A DNA stretch of 8,720 nucleotides from JBBSVE01 sp038233815 (GTDB lineage: Bacteria > Pseudomonadota > Alphaproteobacteria > Rhodobacterales > Rhodobacteraceae). The DNA is taken from NCBI GenBank assembly GCA_038233815.1, contig JBBSVE010000123.1, positions 1 through 8,720 on the forward strand, written 5' to 3'. Shown here in pieces: positions 1 through 7,610 of the stretch (position 1 is the stretch's first letter; each line of letters begins with the position of its first letter). The notes under the pieces were generated by a model that did no database searches, had not been told where the DNA came from, and saw nothing but the letters and a program-made list of their open reading frames with translations. The translations under genes and the position numbers were made by a program.

Positions 1-1014
1 CAGGTTCAGACGCCGTGCCAATTGACCGATCACCATGGAGCCGATCGCAGGCTCCGGCGTGCCGAAGGTGGGCGAGCCGGAGCGCAGGCTCATCGACGAC
101 AGGAAGTTCCCGAAGACCACCGGCGCGCCTTTCCGCTCCAGTTGTGTCAGCGCGCAGCCGGCCATCGTTTCTGCCAGGCTTTGCGCGATGGCGCCCGCAC
201 TGGTGACCGGCCCCATCGCGCCGCCGAGGATGAAGGGCACCACGACCGCCGCCTGATTGGCGCGGGCATAGGCGCGAAGCGAATGGGTCATCGTGCCGTC
301 CCAGACCAGCGGTGAGTTCACGTTGACGTTGCCGAGGATGACGCAGTTCATGTCCACGAAATCCGCGCCGAACACGATCCGCGCCATGTCGATGCTGTCC
401 TCGGCCCGCGCCTCCGATGTGACGGAGCCCATGAAGCCCCTGTCCGACAGCGTCAGATGCGCCATCACCATGTCGAGATGGCGCTTGTTCACCGGCACGT
501 CCGTCGGCTCACAGATAGTGCCGCCGGAATGGTGGAAATGCGGCGACGACTGCGCGAGTTTGATGAAGTTACCGAAATCCTCCAGCGTGCCGAACCGCCT
601 GCCCCGGTCGAGGTCCATCACGAAGGGAGAGCCGTAGGCCGGCGCGAAGACCACGGATTTGCCGCCGATCACGACGGACTTGGCTGGATTGCGCGCGTGC
701 TGGGTGAACTGCGACGGCGCGGAGCGCAGGATCTCCCTCAGCATCCCCGGCGGGAACCTCACGAGGAGTCCCTCCACCTCCGCCCCCGCCCGGCGCCAGT
801 GGTCGAGCGCCACGGCGTCGTCGCGGAACTCGATCCCGACCTCGGCCAGAATGCGGTCGGCGGTGGCCTCGATCCGTGACAGGTTCTCCTCCGACATCAC
901 GTCGTAGGTCGGGATGTTGCGCAAAATGTAGGGACGGCCCACACCGCCACCCCGAACCGCGCGCTGTTCCTGTCGCGCCTGACGCCCCGACCGCACCGGT
1001 TTCTCACTGCCCAT
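1..1014 (-). CDS. MttB/trimethylamine methyltransferase family protein (C-terminus cut by window edge)
   Basis: Visible are the first 338 codons, starting with ATG at 1014-1012 and open to the window edge. Family members are usually about 480-520 residues, so roughly the last third is missing. After a basic, low-complexity N-terminus (about residues 1-27) comes a segment typical of MttB-superfamily TIM-barrel proteins: RILAEVGIEF near residue 54, RFPPGMLREIL near 86, and the glycine/asparagine-rich VILGNVNVNSPLVWDG near 227. In characterised members these enzymes move a methyl group from a quaternary or tertiary amine (trimethylamine, glycine betaine and similar) to a cobalamin-binding corrinoid protein. 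The substrate here cannot be told from sequence. No in-frame TAG occurs in the visible part, but the pyrrolysine position of archaeal MttB falls close to or past the window edge, so its absence cannot be confirmed; most bacterial homologues lack it. A G-rich stretch just upstream of the ATG is a weak ribosome binding site. It lies downstream of pgm on the same strand but is functionally unrelated. Family assignment is firm; the specific activity is unknown. Confidence 0.88.
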   Translation of the reverse strand, partial: MGSEKPVRSGRQARQEQRAVRGGGVGRPYILRNIPTYDVMSEENLSRIEATADRILAEVGIEFRDDAVALDHWRRAGAEVEGLLVRFPPGMLREILRSAPSQFTQHARNPAKSVVIGGKSVVFAPAYGSPFVMDLDRGRRFGTLEDFGNFIKLAQSSPHFHHSGGTICEPTDVPVNKRHLDMVMAHLTLSDRGFMGSVTSEARAEDSIDMARIVFGADFVDMNCVILGNVNVNSPLVWDGTMTHSLRAYARANQAAVVVPFILGGAMGPVTSAGAIAQSLAETMAGCALTQLERKGAPVVFGNFLSSMSLRSGSPTFGTPEPAIGSMVIGQLARRLNL

Positions 1015-1060
1015 GAAGCCCCCCGTTCCCCGTCGCGATCCGCCCAGAAGAGTCGCTTTC

Positions 1061-1099
1061 GCACCGCCCGTCGTCGCCCCGCGCGACGGCTGGCGGTGC
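1061..1099 (-). terminator. GC-rich stem-loop after pgm, possible operon terminator
   Basis: The arms GCACCGCC (minus strand, 1099-1092) and GGCGGTGC (1068-1061) pair perfectly over 8 bp. Inside them CGTCGC (1088-1083) and GCGACG (1077-1072) form a second 6-bp stem around a 5-base loop, separated from the outer stem by a 3x3 internal loop. The hairpin starts 8 bases past the pgm stop codon, where a terminator of the glycogen operon would be expected. No T-run follows on either strand, so it is not a textbook intrinsic terminator; it could instead protect the 3' end of the mRNA or act with Rho. The rest of the 92-base gap between pgm and the MttB-like gene shows no recognisable promoter or small gene. 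Confidence 0.45.
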
Positions 1100-1106
1100 G
1101 ATAGCG

Positions 1107-2738
1107 TCAGGTGATGACGTCGGGCCCGCGCCGCCCGGTATGGTCCTCGATCCGGGCCAGGGCGTGGGCCGCGCGGATAACCCCGGCCAGCGCCTCCTGC
1201 GGCTCCCCGTCCAGCCCGTCCGGGCCCGGCGCATACCGCTCCAGATAAAGCCGGAGCGTCGCACCTTGCGTCCCCGTTCCCGACAGACGCAGCACGATGC
1301 GCGATCCGTCCTCGAACAGGATCCGCACCCCCTGATGGTCGCTGACAGATCCATCCACTGGATCGGTATAGGCGAAATCGTCGGCCGAGGCGACGGTCAT
1401 GCCCTCCACCTCCCAGCCTTTGAGACCGTCCAGACCGGCGCGCAGATCCTTCATCATCGCATCGGCCTTCGCAATCTCGATCGCCTCAAAATCATGGCGG
1501 GAGTAGTAGTTCCGCCCGAATGTGCGCCAATGGTCCTGCAGGATCTCCGTCACGGTCCGGTCCCGCGCGGCGAGGATGTTGAGCCAGAGGAGCACGGCCC
1601 AGAGCCCGTCCTTCTCCCGCACGTGATCCGACCCGGTGCCGAAACTCTCCTCCCCGCACAGCGTCACGCGCCCGGCGTCGAGGAGGTTGCCGAAGAACTT
1701 CCACCCCGTCGGCGTCTCATAGCAATCGATCCCCAGCTTTGCGGCCACCCGGTCCACCGCCGCCGACGTAGGCATCGAGCGTGCGACGCCCTTCAGCCCG
1801 CCCGCATAGCCCGGGACCAGATGCGCATTGGCCGCGAGCACCGCAAGACTGTCCGAGGGCGAGACGTAGATGCCCCGGCCCACCACCATGTTGCGATCCC
1901 CGTCGCCGTCCGACGCGGCCCCGAAATCGGGCGCGTTCGCGCCGAACATCTCGTCCATCAGACCCTTGGCCCATGTCGGGTTGGGATCGGGATGCATCCC
2001 GCCGAAATCGGGCAGAGGCACGGCATGAACCACGGTTCCGGGCGCGGCACCGAGCCGTGTCTCCAATATCTCGCGCGCGTAGGGTCCGGTGACGGCGTTC
2101 ATCGCATCGAAACGCATCCGAAACCCGCCCGCGAACATGGCTTTCAGCGCCGGAAAATCGAACAGCGTCTCCATCAGGTCGGCGTAATCCGCGACCGGAT
2201 CCACGACCGACACCACCATATCGCCCAGGCGCACGTCGCCCAGGCGCGACAGGTCCACCGGTTCGGCCTCCAGGATGCGGTAGTCGCGCAAATCCTTGGT
2301 CGCGGCAAACATCGCCTCGGTCACCTGTTCGGGCGCGGGGCCGCCGTTGGGCATGTTGAACTTGATCCCGAAATCCTCCTCCTCCCCGCCCGGATTGTGA
2401 GAGGCGGACAGGATGATCCCGCCGTCCGTGCCGTTGAGGCGGATCAGATGGCTCGCCGCCGGGGTGGAAAGGATGGCGTCCCGGCACACGATGACGCGCG
2501 TCGCGCCCTGCCCCGCCGCCATGGCGAGGATGATCTGCACCGCCTCGCGGTTGAAAAACCGCCCATCGCCGCCCAGCACGAAACACTTGCCCGACGCGCC
2601 GCCGATCGCCTCGAAGATCGCCTGCACGAAGGTCGCGAGGTAGTGCGGCTGCATGAAGGTCCGGGTCTTCTTGCGCAGGCCCGAAGTGCCGGGCTTCTGG
2701 CCCTCGAACGGTGTCACGGCCACGGTGCTGAAGGTCAT
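1107..2738 (-). CDS. pgm: Phosphoglucomutase, alpha-D-glucose phosphate-specific
   Basis: A 543-residue protein that interconverts glucose-1-phosphate and glucose-6-phosphate in the cytoplasm, linking glycolysis to ADP-glucose synthesis and glycogen breakdown. It has the four hallmarks of the alpha-D-phosphohexomutase family, of the long type shared with eukaryotic PGM1 and Agrobacterium Pgm. These are the phosphoserine loop SASHNPGG with the catalytic serine at about residue 113; the Mg2+ loop DGDGDR at about 277-282; the sugar-binding loop CGEESFG at about 361-367; and a C-terminal phosphate-binding segment RLSGTGTQGATLR. Length matches the family (about 543-547). The start ATG at 2738-2736 is chosen because it has a clear Shine-Dalgarno AAGGAG (2750-2745) and the typical N-terminus MTFSTVAVTPFEGQKPGTSG; the frame is open 32 codons further upstream, but that stretch overlaps the end of glgX and looks non-coding. 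It is the last gene of the operon, 22 bases after glgX. No defects seen. Confidence 0.97.
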   Translation of the reverse strand: MTFSTVAVTPFEGQKPGTSGLRKKTRTFMQPHYLATFVQAIFEAIGGASGKCFVLGGDGRFFNREAVQIILAMAAGQGATRVIVCRDAILSTPAASHLIRLNGTDGGIILSASHNPGGEEEDFGIKFNMPNGGPAPEQVTEAMFAATKDLRDYRILEAEPVDLSRLGDVRLGDMVVSVVDPVADYADLMETLFDFPALKAMFAGGFRMRFDAMNAVTGPYAREILETRLGAAPGTVVHAVPLPDFGGMHPDPNPTWAKGLMDEMFGANAPDFGAASDGDGDRNMVVGRGIYVSPSDSLAVLAANAHLVPGYAGGLKGVARSMPTSAAVDRVAAKLGIDCYETPTGWKFFGNLLDAGRVTLCGEESFGTGSDHVREKDGLWAVLLWLNILAARDRTVTEILQDHWRTFGRNYYSRHDFEAIEIAKADAMMKDLRAGLDGLKGWEVEGMTVASADDFAYTDPVDGSVSDHQGVRILFEDGSRIVLRLSGTGTQGATLRLYLERYAPGPDGLDGEPQEALAGVIRAAHALARIEDHTGRRGPDVIT

Positions 2739-2744
2739 CTCTGT

Positions 2745-2750
2745 CTCCTT
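2745..2750 (-). promoter_or_regulatory. Shine-Dalgarno site of pgm
   Basis: AAGGAG lies 6 bases upstream of the ATG at 2738, in the 22-base glgX-pgm spacer. It is the clearest ribosome binding site in the window, and it fixes the pgm start over the longer open frame. Confidence 0.8.
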
Positions 2751-2760
2751 GGGTAACGGT

Positions 2761-4796
2761 TCATGCGCCGGCGAAGACGAGCACGCTTTGCGCCGCCATC
2801 TCCACCACACCCTGTTGCATCTGTGGCGCCTCATCGGGCCGCGCGGTATCGAGCAGACGCTGCCACGAGGCCGCGGTGTCGGGCAAGGTCAGGCGTTGCG
2901 CGGGACCGGCGTTGAAGACAGCAAAGATCGCGCCGGGCTTCGCCGGATCAGCATGCCGGATCTCCAGCCCAAGGCAGCGGAAGGCGGGATCGTTCCAGTC
3001 CGCAACCTCCGGCTCCGCCCCGTCGGCCCGGCGCCATATCACGTCGGGGACGCCGCCGGCACGCGGTCCGCCGTGCAGGAAGGCGGGTTGGCGCAGCACA
3101 GGATGCGCGCGCCTCAACGCCACCAGACGCGCAACGAACGCGCAAAGCGCCGTGTCGGGCTGCGACCAGTCGAGCCAGCCCGTCGCATTGTCCTGTGCAT
3201 AGGCATTGTTGTTGCCGTCCTGCCCGTTGCCGATCTCATCCCCCGCGAGCAGCATCGGGGTGCCTTGCGACAGGAATAGCGTGGCGAGCAGATTGCGCGC
3301 GCGCAAGCCACGGGCGGCGAGGATGTCGGCATCCTCCGTCGCCCCCTCCACCCCCATATTGTCGGAATGGTTGTCGCCGTGCCCGTCGCGGTTGCCCTCC
3401 CCGTTGGCGAGGTTGTGCTTTTCGGCATAGCTGGTGAGGTCGCGCAGGGTGAAGCCGTCGTGCGCGGTCAGGAAGTTGACCGAGGTATGGGCCGCCCGCC
3501 CGCCATTCTCGAACGCGTCCGCCGATCCGGTGAGGCGCGCGGCGAGGTCCGGCGCCATGCCCGCGTCGCCCCGCCAGAATCGCCGCACGCCGTCGCGGAA
3601 GCGGTCGTTCCACTCCGCGAACGGATGCGGGAACTGGCCGAGCCGGTAGCCCCCCGGCCCGATGTCCCACGGCTCCGCGATCAGTTTCACGCCCGCGAGC
3701 ACCGGGTCCTGCCGCAGCGCATCCAGAACGCCCGCGCGCGGGTCGAAGCCGTCCGGGTCGCGCCCCAGAACCGGGGCCAGGTCGAATCGGAAGCCGTCGA
3801 CATGCATCTCCGCCACCCAGTAGCGCAGGCTGTCCATCACCATCCGCAACACCATCGGATGCGTGAGGTCGAGCGTATTTCCGGTCCCGGTGTCGTTGAC
3901 GTAGTATCGCCCGCCATCCCTCAGCCGGTAGTAGCTCGCATTGTCGAGGCCGCGGAAGGACAGCGTCGGGCCCAGTTCGTCGCTCTCGCAACTGTGGTTG
4001 TAGACCACGTCGAGGATCACCTCGATCCCGGCCGCATGAAACCGCCGCACCATGGCGCGGAAATCGGCCAGCGCGTCCGTCGACATGTAGCGCGCGGCGG
4101 GTGCGAAGAAGCCGAGCGTCTGGTAGCCCCAGTAATTCCTAAGACCGCGCGAGACGAGGAAGCGGTCGTCTATGAACTCGTGCACCGGCAAAAGCTCGAT
4201 CGCGGTGACGCCGAGACGCGTCAGATGGTCCAGCATCGGGTCCGACGACAGCCCGAGATAGGTGCCCCGCACGCCTTCCGGCAGATCGGCCGGGACATGG
4301 TCAGGCCTTTGGCATGGGCCTCGTAGATCAGCGTCTCCGCCGACCACGGCCGCCGGGGGGCGGTATCGTCCCACGGGGCGGAGGGCTGCGTCACGACGGA
4401 TTTGGGGACGAACGGGGCCGAATCGCGCGCGTCGAGGGAGAGGTCGGCGCGGGGATCGCCGACACGGTAGCCCATCACAGCATCGGACCATGCAAGGCGG
4501 CCGTCGAATCGCCGCGCATAGGGGTCGATCAGCAGCTTGTTCGGGTTGAAGCGGTGGCCCGCCTCGGGATCGTAGGGGCCGTGCACGCGGTAGCCATAGC
4601 GCGCGCCGGGGCGGATTCCCGGCAGATGCCCGTGCCAGACATCGCCGTCGCGGTTGCGTAGGACATGCCGCGTCTCTGCCCCGTCGGAGTTAAAAAGGCA
4701 CAGCTCGACCCGTTCGGCATGGGCGGAGAAGACCGCGAAGTTGGTCCCGCTGTCGCACGGGACAGCGCCCATCGGCCAGGATTGCCCCGTCTCCAT
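2761..4796 (-). pseudogene. glgX: Glycogen debranching enzyme GlgX, interrupted by a frameshift
   Basis: GlgX is an isoamylase-type alpha-1,6-glucosidase (GH13) that removes the short branches left on phosphorylase-limit glycogen. The gene is split over two frames. The N-terminal part (4796 to about 4290, 169 codons) holds the CBM48-like region, from GTNFAVFSAHAERVELCLF to the start of the catalytic barrel at LIYEAHAKGLTM. The rest (about 4287 to the TGA at 2763-2761) starts with DLPEGVRGTYLGL. It carries the GH13 acids in VDGFRFDLAP (nucleophile D, about 339 in the repaired protein), IAEPWDIG (E, about 375) and TAHDGFTL (D, about 447), spaced as in E. coli GlgX (336/371/443). Adding one base at the junction gives a normal protein of about 678 residues. 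As read, translation stops at 4221 after 191 residues, before any catalytic residue. The start is uncertain: ATG at 4796 is used here, but a GTG at 4817 overlapping the glgA stop as GTGA is equally plausible; neither has a strong ribosome binding site. A sequencing or assembly error is possible, in which case glgX is intact. Confidence 0.88.
4287..4298 (-). other. Frameshift junction inside glgX
   Basis: Upstream codons read in family register up to KGLTMSRP, then drift into nonsense. From the G at 4287 the other frame reads DLPEGVRGTY, as expected for GlgX. Compared from memory with the E. coli segment KGLTYLHPEIPVEIRGTY, the joined KGLTMSRPDLPEGVRGTY has exactly the same length, so one base is missing. 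The local bases are short C and G runs (TCCCGGCCG), prone to indel errors. No canonical slippery heptamer is present that would suggest programmed -1 frameshifting. Confidence 0.85.
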
Positions 4797-4813
4797 CACC
4801 GGGGCGCCGTGCG

Positions 4814-6292
4814 TCACTCCGACAGGCTGGCGTAGAGTGCGGCATAGGCGGCGGCGCTCGCGTCCCATCCCACGGGCTGGCGCATCGCGTTGGCCTGAAC
4901 CTTGCGCCACAGATCGCGGTCGGCATGGAGCGCCAGCAGTTGCCCGAGCGCCTGCCCGAACGCGATGGCGTCGGTCGGGTGAAACACGATGCCGGTGGCG
5001 CTGCCCGCGGCAATCGCCGCCGGGTTCGCGGTCACGACCGTATCTGCCAGCCCGCCCACCGCCGCCACCACCGGCAGCGTGCCATACCGCAACCCATACA
5101 TCTGCGTCAGCCCGCACGGCTCGAACCGCGAGGGCACGAGCACCGCGTCGCCGCCCGCAAACATCTCTCGGCTCAAATGCTCGTCATAGCCGATCCGAAC
5201 TGCGATCCGGCCGGGATGGCGCGCCTCCAGCCGCAGCATTGCGGCCTCCAGCCAGCCCTCGCCGGAGCCCAGAACGATCAGACCGCCCCCCGCCTCCACG
5301 AACCGCGGCGCTGCCTCCGCGATGAGGTCGATGCCCTTCTGATGCGCGAGCCTGCTCACCACAATCGCCAGCGGTCCCGGCACGTCGAGCGAGAAGCGCG
5401 CACAAAGCGCCGCCCGAGCCTCTGCCTTGCCCGCCATCCGGTCTGCGGAATAGGGATGATCGGCAGCCTCGGGCGACCAGATCGCGGTATCGACGCCGTT
5501 CAGGATCCCGCTCACCCGGCTTGCACGGTCGGCGATGACGCCCTGCAGTCCCATCCCGTATTCAGGGCGCATCAGCTCATCGGCATAATGGGGCGAGACG
5601 GTGGTAATCCGGTCCGAGCAGATCAGCCCCGCCTTCAGCGACGAGAGCCCGCCGTAATATTCCAGCGCGTCAGCGTGGAAATCCCACGCGGGAAGCCGAA
5701 GCGGCCCCAGCAGCGCCGCATCGGCCCAGCCCTGAAACAAGATGTTGTGGATCGTGATGACCGAGCTGACCCCATTCTTGCCGCCATAGGCGAGATAGGC
5801 CGGCGCGAACCCCGCCTGCCAGTCGTGGGCATGAAGCACATCCGGCCGCCATCCGTCCCGCAGCCCGCTCCGCGCGATATCAGCCGCAGCCCAGGACAGG
5901 GCGGCGAACCGGAACGCATTGTCGGGCCAGTCGCCCGCCGGACCGGCGTAGGGGCCCCCCTCCCGATCATAGAGATGCGGCGCGTCGAGAAGGAGCATCC
6001 TGATCCCGTCGACCGTGCCCGCGAACACCCGCCCCGGTCCGCCGAAGAGGTCGGCCTGCGACCAGACCTCCTTCCAATCGACGAGCCGCGGGCGGAGCGC
6101 GCGGTAGGCGGGCATCAGGACGCGCATGTCCCAGCCTTGCGTCGCCAGCGCGGAGGGGAGCGCGCCCACGACGTCCGCCAGCCCGCCTGTCTTGACCAGC
6201 GGCACGCATTCGGAGGCGACCGACAGCACCCGCCCCGTCACCGCCCGCGCCGCTGCACCCCGCTCCAACCCTTGTCGCGCATCGTCCTTCAT
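4814..6292 (-). CDS. glgA: Glycogen synthase (ADP-glucose type)
   Basis: A complete 492-residue GT5 retaining glycosyltransferase that adds glucose from ADP-glucose to the non-reducing ends of alpha-1,4-glucan. Motifs in order: VKTGGLADVVG (K34-TGGLAD), the N-terminal ADP-glucose/glucan-binding loop; HAHDWQAG near residue 155; TIHNILFQG; NGVDTAIWSP; SRLAHQKGID, with the conserved lysine contacting the nucleotide sugar; IGYDEHLS; and SRFEPCGLTQMYGLRYGTLP, with the conserved glutamate of the C-terminal Rossmann domain, followed by GGLADTV. Length is close to the usual 475-490, with about 15 extra residues at the N-terminus. The ATG at 6292-6290 overlaps the glgC stop as ATGA, with AAGG a few bases upstream, which suggests translational coupling to glgC. 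The gene ends 17 bases before the glgX ATG. No signal peptide or membrane segment; cytoplasmic. No defects seen. Confidence 0.97.
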   Translation of the reverse strand: MKDDARQGLERGAAARAVTGRVLSVASECVPLVKTGGLADVVGALPSALATQGWDMRVLMPAYRALRPRLVDWKEVWSQADLFGGPGRVFAGTVDGIRMLLLDAPHLYDREGGPYAGPAGDWPDNAFRFAALSWAAADIARSGLRDGWRPDVLHAHDWQAGFAPAYLAYGGKNGVSSVITIHNILFQGWADAALLGPLRLPAWDFHADALEYYGGLSSLKAGLICSDRITTVSPHYADELMRPEYGMGLQGVIADRASRVSGILNGVDTAIWSPEAADHPYSADRMAGKAEARAALCARFSLDVPGPLAIVVSRLAHQKGIDLIAEAAPRFVEAGGGLIVLGSGEGWLEAAMLRLEARHPGRIAVRIGYDEHLSREMFAGGDAVLVPSRFEPCGLTQMYGLRYGTLPVVAAVGGLADTVVTANPAAIAAGSATGIVFHPTDAIAFGQALGQLLALHADRDLWRKVQANAMRQPVGWDASAAAYAALYASLSE

Positions 6293-7563
6293 TGCCTTGG
6301 GCGCCCCGCCTCACGCGCGTCGAGCATGTCCTGCGTGATCAGTACGATCCCGCTTTCGGTGCGCCGGAACCACTTCGAATCCTCGTCCGCGTCCTGTCCA
6401 ACGACCAGCTTTTCCGGGATCACCACGCCCCGGTCGATTACACAGTTCTTCAACTCTGCCCCGCGGTTCACGACGACCTTGGGCAACGCCACGACGAACT
6501 CGAGCGAGGCATAGGACCGCGTGCGGCATCCAGTGAAGAGGAGCGAATTGCTGATCTCCGACCCCGACACGATGCAATCGCCCGACACCAGCGAGGAGAC
6601 GGCAAAGCCGCGGCGGTTCTCCTCGTCATGCATGAACTTCGCGGGGGGATTGATCTCCGAGTAGGTCCAGATCGGCCAGGAATTGTCATACATGTCGAGC
6701 TTGGGCGTGAAGTCCGTAAGGTCGATATTGGCCTGCCAGAAGGCGTCGATGGTGCCCACGTCGCGCCAGTAGGGCTCCGTCTCCAGCCCCGAGGTCACGC
6801 AGCTGTCGGAGAACTTGTGCGCCATCGCCTTCCCGTTCTTCACGATGTCGGGGATGATATCGTTGCCGAAATCGTGGCTCGAATTGTCGTCCTCTGCGTC
6901 GCGGATCAGAAGATCGCGCAGGAAGGCCCAGTCGAAGACGTATATCCCCATGGAGGCCAGCGCATGGTCGGGATCGCCCGGGATCGGCGGCGGATCCTTG
7001 GGTTTCTCGAGGAAATCCGTGATCCGCATCGTCTCGTCCACATGCATGACGCCGAAGGCCACGGCTTCCATTCGCGGCACGGTCAGGCAACCGATGGTCA
7101 CGTCGGCCCCGCTGTCCACATGCTGCTGGAGCATGATCTCGTAATCCATCTTGTAGATATGATCGCCCGCGAGGATCACGACATACTTGATGCCGTAGCT
7201 GTCGACGATGTCGATGTTTTGCGTCACCGCGTCGGCGGTGCCCAGATACCATTTGTTCTCCGCCACCCGCTGGCTCGCCGGCAGGATGTCGAGATATTCG
7301 TTGCGCTCGGCCCGAAAGAAGCCCCAGCCGCGCTGCATGTGGCGGATCAGGCTGTGCGCCTTGTATTGCGTCGCGATCGCCATCTTGCGGATGCCGGAAT
7401 TGAGCGCGTTCGACAGCGCAAAATCGATGATCCGGGTTTTGCCGCCGAAATAGACCGCAGGCTTGGCGCGACTGTCCGTCAGCTCCTTCAGCCGGCTGCC
7501 GCGTCCGCCTGCGAGCACGAAGGCCATCGCCTGCGATGAAAGCCGCGTGGTCTTGGAATGCAT
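6289..7563 (-). CDS. glgC: Glucose-1-phosphate adenylyltransferase (ADP-glucose pyrophosphorylase)
   Basis: A complete 424-residue protein that makes ADP-glucose and pyrophosphate from ATP and glucose-1-phosphate, the committed and allosterically controlled step of glycogen synthesis. Visible features: the nucleotide-binding loop FVLAGGRGSRLKELT at residues 15-29; AKPAVYFGGKTRIIDFALSN (effector and substrate region); WYLGTADAVTQNIDI; ILAGDHIYKMDY, with the metal-binding aspartate; IDFLEKP-type segment read here as ITDFLEKP; FGNDIIP; EPYWRDVGTIDAFWQAN; and a C-terminal left-handed beta-helix region ending RRTESGIVLITQDM. It resembles the Agrobacterium enzyme closely. Relatives in Rhodobacter and Agrobacterium are activated by fructose-6-phosphate and pyruvate; the same is inferred here. 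The ATG at 7563-7561 is chosen over a frame open to 7695 because the longer version would overlap glgB, and because a purine-rich GGGAGGGG site precedes this ATG. The gene starts 47 bases after glgB and overlaps glgA by 4 bases. Confidence 0.97.
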   Translation of the reverse strand: MHSKTTRLSSQAMAFVLAGGRGSRLKELTDSRAKPAVYFGGKTRIIDFALSNALNSGIRKMAIATQYKAHSLIRHMQRGWGFFRAERNEYLDILPASQRVAENKWYLGTADAVTQNIDIVDSYGIKYVVILAGDHIYKMDYEIMLQQHVDSGADVTIGCLTVPRMEAVAFGVMHVDETMRITDFLEKPKDPPPIPGDPDHALASMGIYVFDWAFLRDLLIRDAEDDNSSHDFGNDIIPDIVKNGKAMAHKFSDSCVTSGLETEPYWRDVGTIDAFWQANIDLTDFTPKLDMYDNSWPIWTYSEINPPAKFMHDEENRRGFAVSSLVSGDCIVSGSEISNSLLFTGCRTRSYASLEFVVALPKVVVNRGAELKNCVIDRGVVIPEKLVVGQDADEDSKWFRRTESGIVLITQDMLDAREAGRPRQ

Positions 7564-7570
7564 TCCGTCC

Positions 7571-7579
7571 CCTCCCTGT
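7571..7579 (-). promoter_or_regulatory. Ribosome binding site of glgC
   Basis: The purine-rich run AGGGAGGGG lies about 7 bases before the ATG at 7563, in the 47-base glgB-glgC spacer. It supports that start over longer in-frame options. No -35/-10 promoter pair is recognisable in this spacer, so glgC is probably transcribed with glgB. Confidence 0.65.
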
Positions 7580-7610
7580 GGCGGTGTGAACCCCGCCTGA
7601 TTGTGGCGTG

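Noticed and set aside
1140..2756. A 538-codon plus-strand open frame lying opposite pgm
   Set aside because: It is an antisense shadow: pgm on the minus strand carries every family motif, while the plus-strand translation is rich in H, R, P and G with no recognisable domain, as expected opposite a GC-rich gene.
2739..2834. A 32-residue N-terminal extension of Pgm
   Set aside because: It overlaps the 3' end of glgX, is rich in R, W and C, and bypasses the AAGGAG-ATG start at 2738.
4281..4300. Programmed ribosomal frameshifting in glgX
   Set aside because: No canonical slippery heptamer is present and GlgX is not known to me to be recoded; a missing base is the simpler explanation.
3367..4326. 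Plus-strand open frame opposite glgX
   Set aside because: The minus strand encodes GlgX with its catalytic motifs; the plus-strand product resembles no known family.
4925..6514. A 529-codon plus-strand open frame opposite glgA and the end of glgC
   Set aside because: Same antisense artefact; it crosses the border of two well-supported minus-strand genes and has biased, low-complexity composition.
6292..7539. A 415-codon plus-strand open frame opposite glgC
   Set aside because: It is an exact antisense shadow of a complete, motif-rich glgC.
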